This document shows positions 34,484 to 42,791 of a stretch of DNA of 64,000 bases, piece by piece. The DNA lies in assembly GCF_009604405.1 (NCBI RefSeq), contig NZ_WEGK01000010.1, forward strand, positions 248,001-312,000, written 5' to 3'. The position numbers and the translations under genes are program-made. The notes under the pieces are model-generated. The model did no database searches, had not been told where the DNA came from, and was given only the letters and a program-made list of their open reading frames with translations. Every line of letters begins with the position of its first letter. Position 1 is the stretch's first letter. The DNA comes from Nocardia macrotermitis (GTDB taxonomy: Bacteria > Actinomycetota > Actinomycetes > Mycobacteriales > Mycobacteriaceae).

Positions 34484-34819
34484 CTGTCCGCCGCGCCCGT
34501 TGTCCACCGAATCCGCCGCCCGCCACATCCGTTGCCTGCCACATCCGTTGCCCGCCGAATCGGCTGCCCGCCACATCCGTTGCCCGCCGAATCGGCTGCC
34601 CGCCGAATCCGTTGTCCACCGAATCCCCTGCCCACCACATCCGTTGTCCACCGAATCCGTTGCCCGCCGAATCGGCTGCCCGCCACATCCGTTGCCCGCC
34701 GAATAGGCTGCCCGCCGAATCCGTTGTCCACCGAATCCCCTGCCCACCACATCCGTTGTCCACCGAATCCGTTGCCCACCACATCCGCTGCCCGCCAGAT
34801 CCGTTGGCCGCCGCGGACG
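34484..34819. repeat. 16-bp minisatellite, 21 units, with a 112-bp internal duplication
   Basis: Twenty-one consecutive 16-bp units run from 34484 to 34819, with consensus (T/C)TGCCCGCC(G/A)(A/C)ATCCG. Units alternate among a few forms (GCCGAATCGG, GCCACATCCG, TCCACCGAATCC). Seven units at 34548-34659 are repeated immediately at 34660-34771 with one mismatch (34705), a recent segmental duplication. The tract lies between the convergent KAS III-like and TetR genes. Since 16 is not a multiple of three, open frames crossing it are artefacts with a 16-residue period. Copy number is likely to vary between strains. Confidence 0.93.
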
Positions 34820-34857
34820 GACGGTGCTGTGGGCCGGACACCGAACCACTCCAATCC

Positions 34858-35484
34858 TCAGCGAGTCGGTTGCCGCGACCGCGCCGCGAGGCCGTCGGCG
34901 ATGCCGATCAGGATCTGGTCCAGTTGCTCGGCGCTGCGCACGGCCGACTCGTCGGTGGCGACGCTCATCAGGTAGCCGCTGATGAAGTTCAAGGTCGCGA
35001 ACGTCAGATCCGAGACGACGTCCGGATCCACCGCTTCGCCCGGCGGCAGCGACTGCACCACGATCTCCCGGTGCAACTCGGCATGGATCTCCGAGTTGCG
35101 ATGAAAGACCTCCGCCAGCGGGGACCGGCGCTCGGCCTGCAACATCAACGCGAGCCGCGCCCTGGTCCGGGGCAGGCCGTCGCCCGTCACCGCCCGGGTG
35201 ATGGCCACCGCCAGCCGGGAGACCGGCGGCGGGTCCGGGTCGCCGGTTCCGGGACCGGCGACCGCGCGCAGATCCGCCATGTCCAGTTCGGCCAATCGCT
35301 CGGCGAGCCCCAGCAGCAGCGCCTCCCGAGTGCGGAAATAGAACGACGTCGTCCCCTTGGGGACTCCCGCCCGCAGGTCGACCTTGGGGTGGCTCAGCCC
35401 CTTCGGGCCCTCCTGTGCCAGCAATTGAATGGCCGCATCGCAGAGTTCGCGGCGGCGACTGGCGGCGTCTGGTTTCCTCCGCAT
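34858..35484 (-). CDS. TetR-family regulator next to P450/ferredoxin
   Basis: A 208-residue TetR protein with helix-turn-helix LSHPKVDLRAGVPKGTTSFYFRTREALLLGLAERL and a C-terminal domain with LMLQAERRSP. It is on the same strand as the P450 and ferredoxin genes and 60 bp downstream of the P450, so it probably belongs to that operon and represses it. Its 3' end faces the 16-bp minisatellite. Confidence 0.9.
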   Translation of the reverse strand: MRRKPDAASRRRELCDAAIQLLAQEGPKGLSHPKVDLRAGVPKGTTSFYFRTREALLLGLAERLAELDMADLRAVAGPGTGDPDPPPVSRLAVAITRAVTGDGLPRTRARLALMLQAERRSPLAEVFHRNSEIHAELHREIVVQSLPPGEAVDPDVVSDLTFATLNFISGYLMSVATDESAVRSAEQLDQILIGIADGLAARSRQPTR

Positions 35485-35544
35485 GATCGCCGCCAGTCTA
35501 ATCGGCCACCGACCTCACCGGTTGTGCCACGGTGACCGGCGGGT

Positions 35545-36894
35545 TCAGCTCTCCGCCCGAGCGCGCGCGGCGGTGATCGGTTCGGCCAGCCGCTGCGTAT
35601 CGCAGATCCGCTGTAGTTCCGCCAGCGTCTCGTCCAGTCCGGAACCCAGCCGCGGCCCCGGGGCGAACGTCGCGGGCAGATGCTTCATCCCCTGGATGAC
35701 GCCGATGGTGTCGTAGTGCACCGCGCGGTCCGGGTCGCAACGATAGTCCGGCATCCGATCGAACACCGCCTGCAACATCCGCTTGAACACCATGCGCGCC
35801 ATATTCGATCCGATGCAGCGGTGCACGCCGAGGCCGAAACTGTAGTGCCGGTTACCGCGCCGCTCCAGATCGATCTCGTCCGGATTGTCGAACGCCTGCG
35901 GATCGCGGTTGGCCATGGCCCACGAAAGCCACAGTCGCTCACCTTCTTTGAACTGCTTGCCGCCCACTTCGCAGTCCTCGGCGAAGGTGCGGCCGTCACC
36001 GGGCGCGGGGGTGAAGTACCGCAGGAACTCCTCGGTCGCCGCGTCGAGCATGAGTTCGCGCTCGCGACTGAGCAATTCGCGCTGCTCCGGATTCTCCGAG
36101 AGCCACTCGAGCGCGTGCGCGGTGAGCGCGGTGGTGGTGTCGAAGCCGCCGCCGATGATCAGGGCCAGCATGCCCAGCGCATCGCCGTCCGCGATCGGCT
36201 CGCCGACCACGATCGCCCGGGCCACCGCGTCGATCATGCCCGGCCGCGGATTCGCTTTGATCTCCACGTAATTGGCCATCAGATCCACGCGCATGGCCTC
36301 GCGCATCTTGTTCACACGGGCCTGATCGGGCGAGTTCGGCGGGGTGTAGACCGAGGCGTGCGCGGGCTCGTTGTAGATGTTCCAGTGCGCGATCGGGATG
36401 CCCATCATCGCCAGCGTGAGCACCGCGGGCACGATATTGGCCAGATCGTCGACGAAATCGATGCTGCCGGTCTCGATCCGCTCGTCGATCGCGGCGCGAA
36501 TCACCTCGTCCACGAACGGAATCCAGCGCTGCACCGCCGCCGGGGACAGATACGGATTCAGCGCGCCGCGCAGATCCTTCTGCTCGGGCGGATCCATCTC
36601 CAGAATGCCCGAGCGGACCATCCCCGGCACGTCCGGCGACGGGATGGAGATGCCCTTGTACCCGCGCCGAACCTGTTGCGGGTCATGATCATTGGACACG
36701 AACGGGCAGCGGGCCAGCTCGAACACCTCCCGGTTCCCCGCGGCGACCCAGTGCCCGCCGTAGGTGTCCGACCAGGCGACCGGGCACTCGCTCTGCATCT
36801 CGGCGGTGATCTCGCCGAATCGCCCGCGATACTGCGGCAGGTGCCGATCGAATCGATATTCCGGCTGACGGTGTGCGATGTTCTCGACAGTCAT
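35545..36894 (-). CDS. cytochrome P450 (CYP) with adjacent ferredoxin
   Basis: A 449-residue P450. Heme motif FGLGVHRCIG with Cys360; I-helix GGGFDTTTA (Asp252-Thr253, normal proton relay); ExxR as EEFLR near 288. The long N-terminal part and the segment DPPEQKDLRGALNPYLSP resemble mycobacterial P450s that hydroxylate terpenes, steroid side chains or fatty acids, but the exact CYP family cannot be fixed from memory. It lies 12 bp after a ferredoxin gene, which is its likely electron donor. Confidence 0.92.
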   Translation of the reverse strand: MTVENIAHRQPEYRFDRHLPQYRGRFGEITAEMQSECPVAWSDTYGGHWVAAGNREVFELARCPFVSNDHDPQQVRRGYKGISIPSPDVPGMVRSGILEMDPPEQKDLRGALNPYLSPAAVQRWIPFVDEVIRAAIDERIETGSIDFVDDLANIVPAVLTLAMMGIPIAHWNIYNEPAHASVYTPPNSPDQARVNKMREAMRVDLMANYVEIKANPRPGMIDAVARAIVVGEPIADGDALGMLALIIGGGFDTTTALTAHALEWLSENPEQRELLSRERELMLDAATEEFLRYFTPAPGDGRTFAEDCEVGGKQFKEGERLWLSWAMANRDPQAFDNPDEIDLERRGNRHYSFGLGVHRCIGSNMARMVFKRMLQAVFDRMPDYRCDPDRAVHYDTIGVIQGMKHLPATFAPGPRLGSGLDETLAELQRICDTQRLAEPITAARARAES

Positions 36895-36906
36895 TGTCCG
36901 CCCGCC

Positions 36907-37101
36907 CTATTCGACGACGGAGATGGCGCGCTCAGGGCACGAGTGCACGGCTTCCCGCGCGTTCTCACCCTGATCAGCGGGAACGTCCGCACCGATCGCC
37001 GACGAATGCCCGTCGAAATCGCTGAGCGTGAAGACCTTCGGCGCGATCATCGCGCACAGGGTATGCCCCTGGCAGCGTTCGGCGTCCACTTGAACTCTCA
37101 C
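36907..37101 (-). CDS. 3Fe-4S ferredoxin, His-type cluster motif
   Basis: A 64-residue ferredoxin with the motif CQGHTLC followed by a distant CP (HSCPERAI), i.e. C-x2-H-x2-C-xn-CP. In this group His replaces the second cysteine, and the cluster is 3Fe-4S. Such ferredoxins are typically encoded next to a P450 in mycobacteria and Nocardia, as here. The charged C-terminal ISVVE tail is normal. It is the first gene of the ferredoxin-P450(-TetR) operon. Confidence 0.92.
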   Translation of the reverse strand: MRVQVDAERCQGHTLCAMIAPKVFTLSDFDGHSSAIGADVPADQGENAREAVHSCPERAISVVE

Positions 37102-37338
37102 AATCGATTCCCTTCATCGGGTTCGAGTCGGCGTTGGGACCCAACACATTCCGCGATAACTCTAAAGTCTTAGAGATAGCGAGCGCAAGACGATTCGAAC
37201 GGTGACGTGTCGAAGCGCTCCCCACACCGGCGAACGGTCAGCGCCAACTCTCCACACTCAGTTCGACTTCGGCACCGGATTCGGCGAGCGAGATGTCGAA
37301 TCCGCCGTACATCCCCGGCACCGACATCCACGCCGACC

Positions 37339-38493
37339 TCAGGACCGCAGAGTCCGCAGACCGGTACGAATTTCGTCCACCAGGATCTCGGGTTGTTCCA
37401 GGGCCGCGAAGTGTCCCCCCTCGGCGGCCTCGCCGTAGTGGATCAGATTGGTGTAGGTGTCTTCGATCCAGCTGCGCGGCAGGCGGGGAATGTCCTTCGG
37501 GAAGACGGTCACCGCGACCGGGAGCGTCAGTTTCGGGCCCGCCATGCTCGCCGAGCGGTTCTCCCAGTAGATGCGGGCCGAGGACGCCGCGCTGTTGGTG
37601 AACCAGTAGAGGGAGATCGTGTCGAGCATGTCGTCGACGGCGATGGCGTCCTCGGCCAGGCCCTGATTGTCGGTCTTGGACTGGAACTTCTCGTAGATCC
37701 AGGCCGCCTGACCTGCGGGAGAGTCCGCCAGGGCGAATCCGACGGTTTCGGGTTTCGTGCCTTGGAGGTGGTTCGAACCGCCGAGTTCGCCGGTATAGCG
37801 GGCGAGGGTCTCCACTGCGTAGCGCTGGTCGGGCGACAGGGTGTCGGGTATCTGCGCGGGAAAGGCGTACTGGGTGTTCAGGTGGATTCCGAGCAGCCCC
37901 TCGGGTTGCACTGCGCCGAGGGCGGTGGTGACGACTGCACCCCAATCACCGCCCTGCGCAACCCATCTCAGGTAGCCGAGCCGCTTCATCAGCTCCGCCC
38001 ACGCGCTCGCGATGCGAGAGACGGTCCACCCGGTTTCCGTGGGTTTCCGAGAGAACCCGAACCCAGGGAGCGACGGAATGACGACGTCGAAGGAATCAGC
38101 GGTGTCTCCCCCGAACGCGACCGGATCGGTCAGCGGGCCGATCAGCTTCAGGAACTCGAGGATCGAGCCCGGCCATCCGTGCGTGAGCAGCAGCGGCATC
38201 GCGTCCGGATGCTTGGACCTGACGTGGATGAAGTGGATGTCCAGCCCGTCGATCTCGGTCAGGAACTGCGGGAAACGATTGAGTTCGGACTCCAGCCGCC
38301 GCCAGTCGTAGCCGCGCTCCCAGTAGTCGACCAGCGATCGGGCGTTCGCCACGCGCACCCCCTGCGACCAGTCGCTCACCGTTTCCGGATCCGGCCATCG
38401 CGTTCCGGCCAGCCGTCGCCGCACGTCGTCGATCTCCGAATCCGAGATCGAGACGGTGAACGGGCGGACGAGGGTGGAGGTCGATGCGGTCAT
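37339..38493 (-). CDS. epoxide hydrolase (EHN domain, microsomal type)
   Basis: A 384-residue alpha/beta hydrolase with an N-terminal EHN domain (PFTVSISDSEIDDVRRRLAGTRWP; DWSQGV). The oxyanion motif is HGWPGS (105-110), the nucleophile Asp183 is in GGDWG, and the base is the His in EGGHFAALEQPE near 365. It belongs with microsomal/juvenile-hormone-type epoxide hydrolases. ATG 38493 is chosen over ATG 38499 because AGGAG is then seven bases upstream. It is divergent from a TetR gene, with two palindromes between the starts. Confidence 0.92.
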   Translation of the reverse strand: MTASTSTLVRPFTVSISDSEIDDVRRRLAGTRWPDPETVSDWSQGVRVANARSLVDYWERGYDWRRLESELNRFPQFLTEIDGLDIHFIHVRSKHPDAMPLLLTHGWPGSILEFLKLIGPLTDPVAFGGDTADSFDVVIPSLPGFGFSRKPTETGWTVSRIASAWAELMKRLGYLRWVAQGGDWGAVVTTALGAVQPEGLLGIHLNTQYAFPAQIPDTLSPDQRYAVETLARYTGELGGSNHLQGTKPETVGFALADSPAGQAAWIYEKFQSKTDNQGLAEDAIAVDDMLDTISLYWFTNSAASSARIYWENRSASMAGPKLTLPVAVTVFPKDIPRLPRSWIEDTYTNLIHYGEAAEGGHFAALEQPEILVDEIRTGLRTLRS

Positions 38494-38527
38494 TGCCATC
38501 TCCTGGGCGTCGAAGCGCAACCCTCCG

Positions 38528-38572
38528 TTGCACACTGGCGTGCAATCTATTTCATTGCACACCAGTGTGCAA
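38528..38572. promoter_or_regulatory. twin TetR operators of the epoxide hydrolase
   Basis: TTGCACACTGGCGTGCAA (38528-38545) and TTGCACACCAGTGTGCAA (38555-38572) are both palindromic and are inverted copies of each other with one mismatch. Centres are 27 bp apart. They lie between the divergent epoxide hydrolase and TetR starts and would cover both promoters. Confidence 0.8.
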
Positions 38573-38582
38573 CAATGACGGC

Positions 38583-39194
38583 GTGCCCACCGAGTCCCCC
38601 CGCACGCGCGCGATGAACGAGACCCGCGACCGCATCCTCGACGTCGCCCTCGACGTGCTGGGCGCGAACCCCGACGCCGGAATGGGCGAAATCGCCTCCG
38701 CCGCAAGCGTTGTCCGCCGCACGGTCTACGGCCATTTTCCCTCCCGCCTCGACCTGATCCGCACCCTCACCGAACGCGCCGTCACCGAGATGACGGCCGT
38801 ACTCACCGAACTCGCCGCCACCGACGCGGCGGCCGATGCGATGTGGGCCGAATTCATCGCACACGTCTGGCCCGTGACCCATCGGTACCGAGTACTGCTG
38901 GCACTGCGCCGCGGCGAGTACGGCGCGGCGATCCACAGCCTGCTCGGCCCGGTCGATGAACTCCTCGCCGAGCTCGTGCGACGCGGCCAGGACAGCGACG
39001 TATTCGCCCGGCACCTACCGGCGGACATCCTGAGCCAGATCGCCTACGGCGTCGTCTTCACCATCGCGGACAACGACCCGTCCGGCCCCCGGGCCGCGAC
39101 GATCACCAGCCTGCTGATGCTGGGCGTCCCCGAGACACGCGCGATCACTCTCGCAGCCGGCCACCCCGAAGATCTCCGCGCACCCGCGACCTGA
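38583..39194 (+). CDS. TetR-family repressor of the epoxide hydrolase
   Basis: A 203-residue TetR protein; GTG 38583 or ATG 38613 could start it. The helix-turn-helix is MGEIASAASVVRRTVYGHFPSRLDLIRTLTERA. It starts 11 bp after the second of two strong palindromes and is divergent from the epoxide hydrolase gene, so autoregulation and repression of that gene are expected. The C-terminal ligand domain shows no recognisable specificity. Confidence 0.9.
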   Translation: MPTESPRTRAMNETRDRILDVALDVLGANPDAGMGEIASAASVVRRTVYGHFPSRLDLIRTLTERAVTEMTAVLTELAATDAAADAMWAEFIAHVWPVTHRYRVLLALRRGEYGAAIHSLLGPVDELLAELVRRGQDSDVFARHLPADILSQIAYGVVFTIADNDPSGPRAATITSLLMLGVPETRAITLAAGHPEDLRAPAT

Positions 39195-39228
39195 CCAGGA
39201 CACCAGATACCCTCGCGGACAAAGGTTC

Positions 39229-40017
39229 TCACGGAGTCTTGAGCGTCCCGCCGTCGATGATCCAGTTGGAGCCGACCGCGCTGGGCATCCTCGGCGACGC
39301 GAGCAGAACCACGGCGCGGGCGATCTCGGCCGGTTCGATCAACGTGCCGGTCACCATTCCCGACTGCGCGGGCATGGCGGCGATCAACGTGTCGTGATCC
39401 ACGCCCATGCTTGCCGCCAACCTGCCGACGTAGCCATCCGCGCCCACGACCATCGGGGTTCGCACGGAGCCGGGTGAGACGACATTGACCCGGACCCCCG
39501 ATTCCGCGACCTTCTCCGCCAACCCACGAGAGAAGGCATTGAGTCCGGCTTTCGCCGCGGCGTAGGACAGCGGGACGCCACGCGGGTCGCGGGCGCCGGC
39601 CGAGCTGGTATTGACGACCGCCCCCCGCGACCGCATCAACGCGGGCATCGCGGCACGCGTCGCCTCCACGGCGGCCAGGAGGTTCAGCCCGAGCGCATGA
39701 TCCCAGGCCCCGGGCGAGCCGCCGAAGGGATCGAGGAGGTCGGCGTCGGACGCTTCGCCGCCGCCGACGTTGTTGACGAGCACATCGAGCCGCGGATCGG
39801 CCGCGAGCACCTGCTCGACCAGCTGCCGCGGTCCGCCGGGTGTGCTCAGGTCGGCGGACACGAACCTCGCGCCGGTGGCCTCGAGCTCGGGCGTGGATTT
39901 CCGGGACACCGCGACGACTTCGGCCCCCTCGGCGAGGAATGCCTCGGCGATCGCCAATCCGATGCCGGTGCTCGCCCCGGTCACGAGGACGCGCTTGCCC
40001 GCAATATCCAGATCCAT
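39229..40017 (-). CDS. short-chain dehydrogenase/reductase
   Basis: A 262-residue classical SDR: TGASTGIG cofactor loop (13-20), NNVGG (82-86), catalytic Ser139, Tyr152 and Lys156, and the C-terminal IIDGGTLKTP. Arg39 after beta-2 favours NADP(H). ATG 40017 has AGAGGAG upstream; an earlier ATG lacks such a site. It is divergent, with 115 bp of AT-rich sequence between, from a TetR gene. Confidence 0.92.
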   Translation of the reverse strand: MDLDIAGKRVLVTGASTGIGLAIAEAFLAEGAEVVAVSRKSTPELEATGARFVSADLSTPGGPRQLVEQVLAADPRLDVLVNNVGGGEASDADLLDPFGGSPGAWDHALGLNLLAAVEATRAAMPALMRSRGAVVNTSSAGARDPRGVPLSYAAAKAGLNAFSRGLAEKVAESGVRVNVVSPGSVRTPMVVGADGYVGRLAASMGVDHDTLIAAMPAQSGMVTGTLIEPAEIARAVVLLASPRMPSAVGSNWIIDGGTLKTP

Positions 40018-40132
40018 GATATTCTCCTCTGTCTGAGTTGTCGCCATAAGTGCAACATACAAGTCTTATTTAAATCAATAGGTGATCCGCTGACGCTCCG
40101 AATGTAAGCTGATCCGGAACACTGGAGGTGAT

Positions 40133-40744
40133 ATGAGCGCAGACGTCGAGCCGCGGCGCGTGCGGGCGGACGCGCAGCGCAGCACGGCTCGGATCCTGGA
40201 GGCGGCCGAGGAGGCCCTGGCCGCCGACCCGAACGCGACGTTGGAACGGATCGCCGACGTGGCAGGGCTCGCGCGCGCCACCGTGCACCGCCGGTTCTCG
40301 TCCCGAAAGGCGCTGCTCGAGGCGCTGACCGAGCTGTTGCACGAGCGCTACCTGCACGCGATCGAGCAGGCGCGGGTGGCGACGGCGCCGCCCGTCGCGG
40401 CCCTGCACCGGCTGACCGAGCTGCTATTCGAGCTCAAGGTCAGCAACCGGGTGGCCATGGAACTCACCGCCGACCCGCAGACCGAGATGACCCCGCCGAA
40501 CGATGACGTCGTCGCCGGACTCGACCTGCTGTTCACCCGGTTACGCGACGCCGGCGAGATCACCGCCACCGATACGGCGTGGTGCCGGGGTATCTACCTG
40601 GCGGTAGTGCACGAAGTCGCCCGGCTGCCCGTCGAGTCACCGGATCTGCCGTCCGCGGCGGAAGGCACGCTCGGAGAAGCGGGCGCGCGAGCCGACCTGA
40701 CCTTCAAGACCGTCCTGGCCGCCCTCGGCGGACGTCCGCAGTAG
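40133..40744 (+). CDS. TetR-family regulator divergent from SDR
   Basis: A 203-residue TetR protein with helix-turn-helix LERIADVAGLARATVHRRFSSRKALLEALTELL. The start is secure: GGAGGTGAT precedes ATG 40133. It is divergent from the SDR and is probably its repressor. I see no strong palindrome in the gap, only a repeated TGATCCG. Confidence 0.9.
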   Translation: MSADVEPRRVRADAQRSTARILEAAEEALAADPNATLERIADVAGLARATVHRRFSSRKALLEALTELLHERYLHAIEQARVATAPPVAALHRLTELLFELKVSNRVAMELTADPQTEMTPPNDDVVAGLDLLFTRLRDAGEITATDTAWCRGIYLAVVHEVARLPVESPDLPSAAEGTLGEAGARADLTFKTVLAALGGRPQ

Positions 40745-41067
40745 ACGGACGAGGTATACAGAGGTCACCGATCGCGCCGACCGAAAGTCACGGGGTTCCC
40801 CGGGTAAACACAAACCCCAGCCCCGATAACTCCCCCGACAGCTCGTCAAAGCCCATAACCGCCAACGATTTTCGCCGCTCGGACCGGAAACCGAGGACTC
40901 ACACTGCAATCCTCGGCCGGATCCGTCTCACCGAGTGTCCAAAGTCCCTATCCCCCACCACTTTTCGGGATGCACAGTCTTATGTTCACCCGACATCCAC
41001 CCCGGCTCCCACCACGCTCATCTCACCCGTCACGGCGCACGGCACCGACCACGGCGTCGGCTTCTAG
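40745..41067. other. region upstream of the glycine-rich membrane protein; in-frame TAG at its end
   Basis: No intact gene. The last about 75 bp, in the same frame as the next gene, read like the lost N-terminal part of that protein (HGTDHGVGF) and end in TAG at 41065-41067, directly before its first ATG. No convincing signal peptide could be traced further upstream. Confidence 0.45.
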
Positions 41068-41574
41068 ATGCGTCGTGACGGCAACGCCATCGCGCTCGAC
41101 GTCACCGGCGGCACCCTGCGCCTGGACGACAGCACGGTCACGATCGTCGCGGCCGACGGCTCACCGGTCGCCGCACTCCTCCTCCACCTGAACATGGGCG
41201 ACCGCACCACCGACCTCGGCACCCACGTCGACCGAACCCACCTGGTAGCACGGGTATCCGCCGAGGACATCGGCCACTGGGAACTCACCTCGCCGCGCCA
41301 GCGCAGCATCAGCGCGGGCATCGCACTCGGCGCCCTCGGCGGCATAGCCACCGGCATCTTCATCGCCGTCGTACTCGGCGTCCTGTCCGGCGGCGTACTC
41401 ATCCCCCTCGCCTTCCCGATCGGCATCGCCGCAGTCGCAGCCGGCATCATCGGCGGCATGATCATCGGCGGCATATCCGGCGCCTCGATCCCCAACTCCG
41501 ACGTCCCCGACCAGTGGCAATACCAACAGGAATGCCACTACATCGGCAACTACGACTACGAGTACTGCTACTGA
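41068..41574 (+). CDS. glycine-rich membrane/secreted hypothetical protein, possibly 5' truncated by nonsense codon
   Basis: A 168-residue protein. The first 70 residues are beta-rich (GNAIALDVTGGTLRLDDSTVTIVAADG). Then come two glycine/alanine-rich hydrophobic stretches (about 85-135) able to form a membrane hairpin, and a tyrosine-rich C-terminus (CHYIGNYDYEYCY). Similar small Nocardia proteins normally carry a signal peptide before the beta-rich part. Here the ATG follows an in-frame TAG whose upstream codons (HGTDHGVGF) fit the family, so a nonsense mutation may separate the export signal. Function is unknown. Confidence 0.55.
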   Translation: MRRDGNAIALDVTGGTLRLDDSTVTIVAADGSPVAALLLHLNMGDRTTDLGTHVDRTHLVARVSAEDIGHWELTSPRQRSISAGIALGALGGIATGIFIAVVLGVLSGGVLIPLAFPIGIAAVAAGIIGGMIIGGISGASIPNSDVPDQWQYQQECHYIGNYDYEYCY

Positions 41575-41583
41575 CCCACATCG

Positions 41584-41620
41584 AAGAGCCGTCCCCGAAA
41601 CACCCACCGGGACGGCTCTT
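41584..41620. terminator. intrinsic terminator
   Basis: AAGAGCCGTCCC (41584-41595) pairs perfectly with GGGACGGCTCTT (41609-41620) across a 13-base loop, ten bases after the stop of the preceding gene. Only a short T-run follows. It ends the glycine-rich protein transcript. Confidence 0.8.
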
Positions 41621-41658
41621 TCCATCGACACCGCCACCACGACAGTATCGTCGGCCCC

Positions 41659-42705
41659 ATGAAGCGCGCGCTCATACTGGGAGGGACCGGTGTCATCGGA
41701 ATCGCCGTCGCTCGACACCTGTTGTCCGCAGGCTGGACAGTCGACATCGTAGGGCGAGAAGCAGGCAGACTGCCGAGCGAGATCGCCTCTGCCGGAGGAC
41801 GATTCGTCGCCGCCGATCGACACGACCCGGCACAGCTCACAGCGGTCTACGGACACGGCGCGGACCTACTGATCGACTGCGTCTGCTACACCGCCGAACA
41901 CGCCCGGCAACTACTGCCGTTCGCACGAGATGCCACGGCAACGGTCATGATCTCCAGCAAAGCGGTCTATCAGGACGAAGCGGGACGACATCCGAATTCC
42001 ACGGAGCCACCGCGTTTCCCAGGCCCCATACCGGAAACCTGGCCGACCCTCGCACCCGGAAACGGCGACTACACCACCCGAGCAGGCTACGGAGCGAACA
42101 AGGTTGCCGCCGAACACGTTCTACTCGACAGCGGCTACCCAGTGACCGTCGTGCGGCCGTCGAAGGCACACGGCCCCCACGCCCGCCGCCCCCGCGAGTG
42201 GTACTTCGTGAAACGCGCCCTGGACCGACGCCCGGCAATCCTGCTGGCCGGACACGGACTCGGCGTGGACCACCCAACCGCCGCCGCGAACACCGCCGCA
42301 TTGATCGAAACCATTGCCGCCCAACCAGGCTGCCGCATCCTCAACAGCGCCGACCCCGACGCACCGACCGGCCGCGAAATCGCCCACATCATCGCCGATC
42401 ATCTCGCCCATACTTGGGACCAGGTACTCCTCGACAACCACCCCGACCCCATCCTCGGCCATCACCCCTGGGACTCCCGACCACCGATCACGCTGGACAC
42501 CACTGCATCCACCACCCTCGGCTACAAGCCGATCGGCAACTACTCGACAACAGTCACCACCGAAATCGACTGGCTCGTCTCGACCGCCCACCAGGCTCCC
42601 GACGGACTCTGGACCCTACCCACAACCGACACCTTCTTCACCCATTCCTTCGACTACCGAACCGAGGACACCTACCTCCAAACCGATAACCCTTGTCCCC
42701 ATTGA
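41659..42705 (+). CDS. NAD-dependent epimerase/dehydratase (extended SDR)
   Basis: A 348-residue extended SDR. Rossmann motif LGGTGVIG (7-14), then DCVCYTAEHA, MISSKAVY (catalytic Ser region), GYGANKVAAEH (Tyr-x3-Lys) and VVRPSKAHGP. The C-terminal part with GREIAHIIADHL is typical of nucleoside-diphosphate-sugar epimerase-like proteins. It starts 39 bp after a terminator, so it has its own promoter. The substrate is unknown. Confidence 0.88.
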   Translation: MKRALILGGTGVIGIAVARHLLSAGWTVDIVGREAGRLPSEIASAGGRFVAADRHDPAQLTAVYGHGADLLIDCVCYTAEHARQLLPFARDATATVMISSKAVYQDEAGRHPNSTEPPRFPGPIPETWPTLAPGNGDYTTRAGYGANKVAAEHVLLDSGYPVTVVRPSKAHGPHARRPREWYFVKRALDRRPAILLAGHGLGVDHPTAAANTAALIETIAAQPGCRILNSADPDAPTGREIAHIIADHLAHTWDQVLLDNHPDPILGHHPWDSRPPITLDTTASTTLGYKPIGNYSTTVTTEIDWLVSTAHQAPDGLWTLPTTDTFFTHSFDYRTEDTYLQTDNPCPH

Positions 42706-42791
42706 CAATCCGCCACCGATTGCCCTTCATTCTCTGGATCGCTCGACCCGCAATCGAATTCGGGACCCGCGCGACGATCAGAGCCGCGAAC

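Noticed and set aside
34484..34819. CRISPR array
   Set aside because: Units are 16 bp head to tail with no unique spacers and no cas genes are present; it is a minisatellite.
34500..34854. Long repetitive proteins read through the 16-bp repeats (glycine-rich on the minus strand)
   Set aside because: All frames on both strands stay open because the repeat lacks stop codons. There are no ribosome-binding sites, and the 16-residue periodicity is a by-product of the 16-bp repeat.
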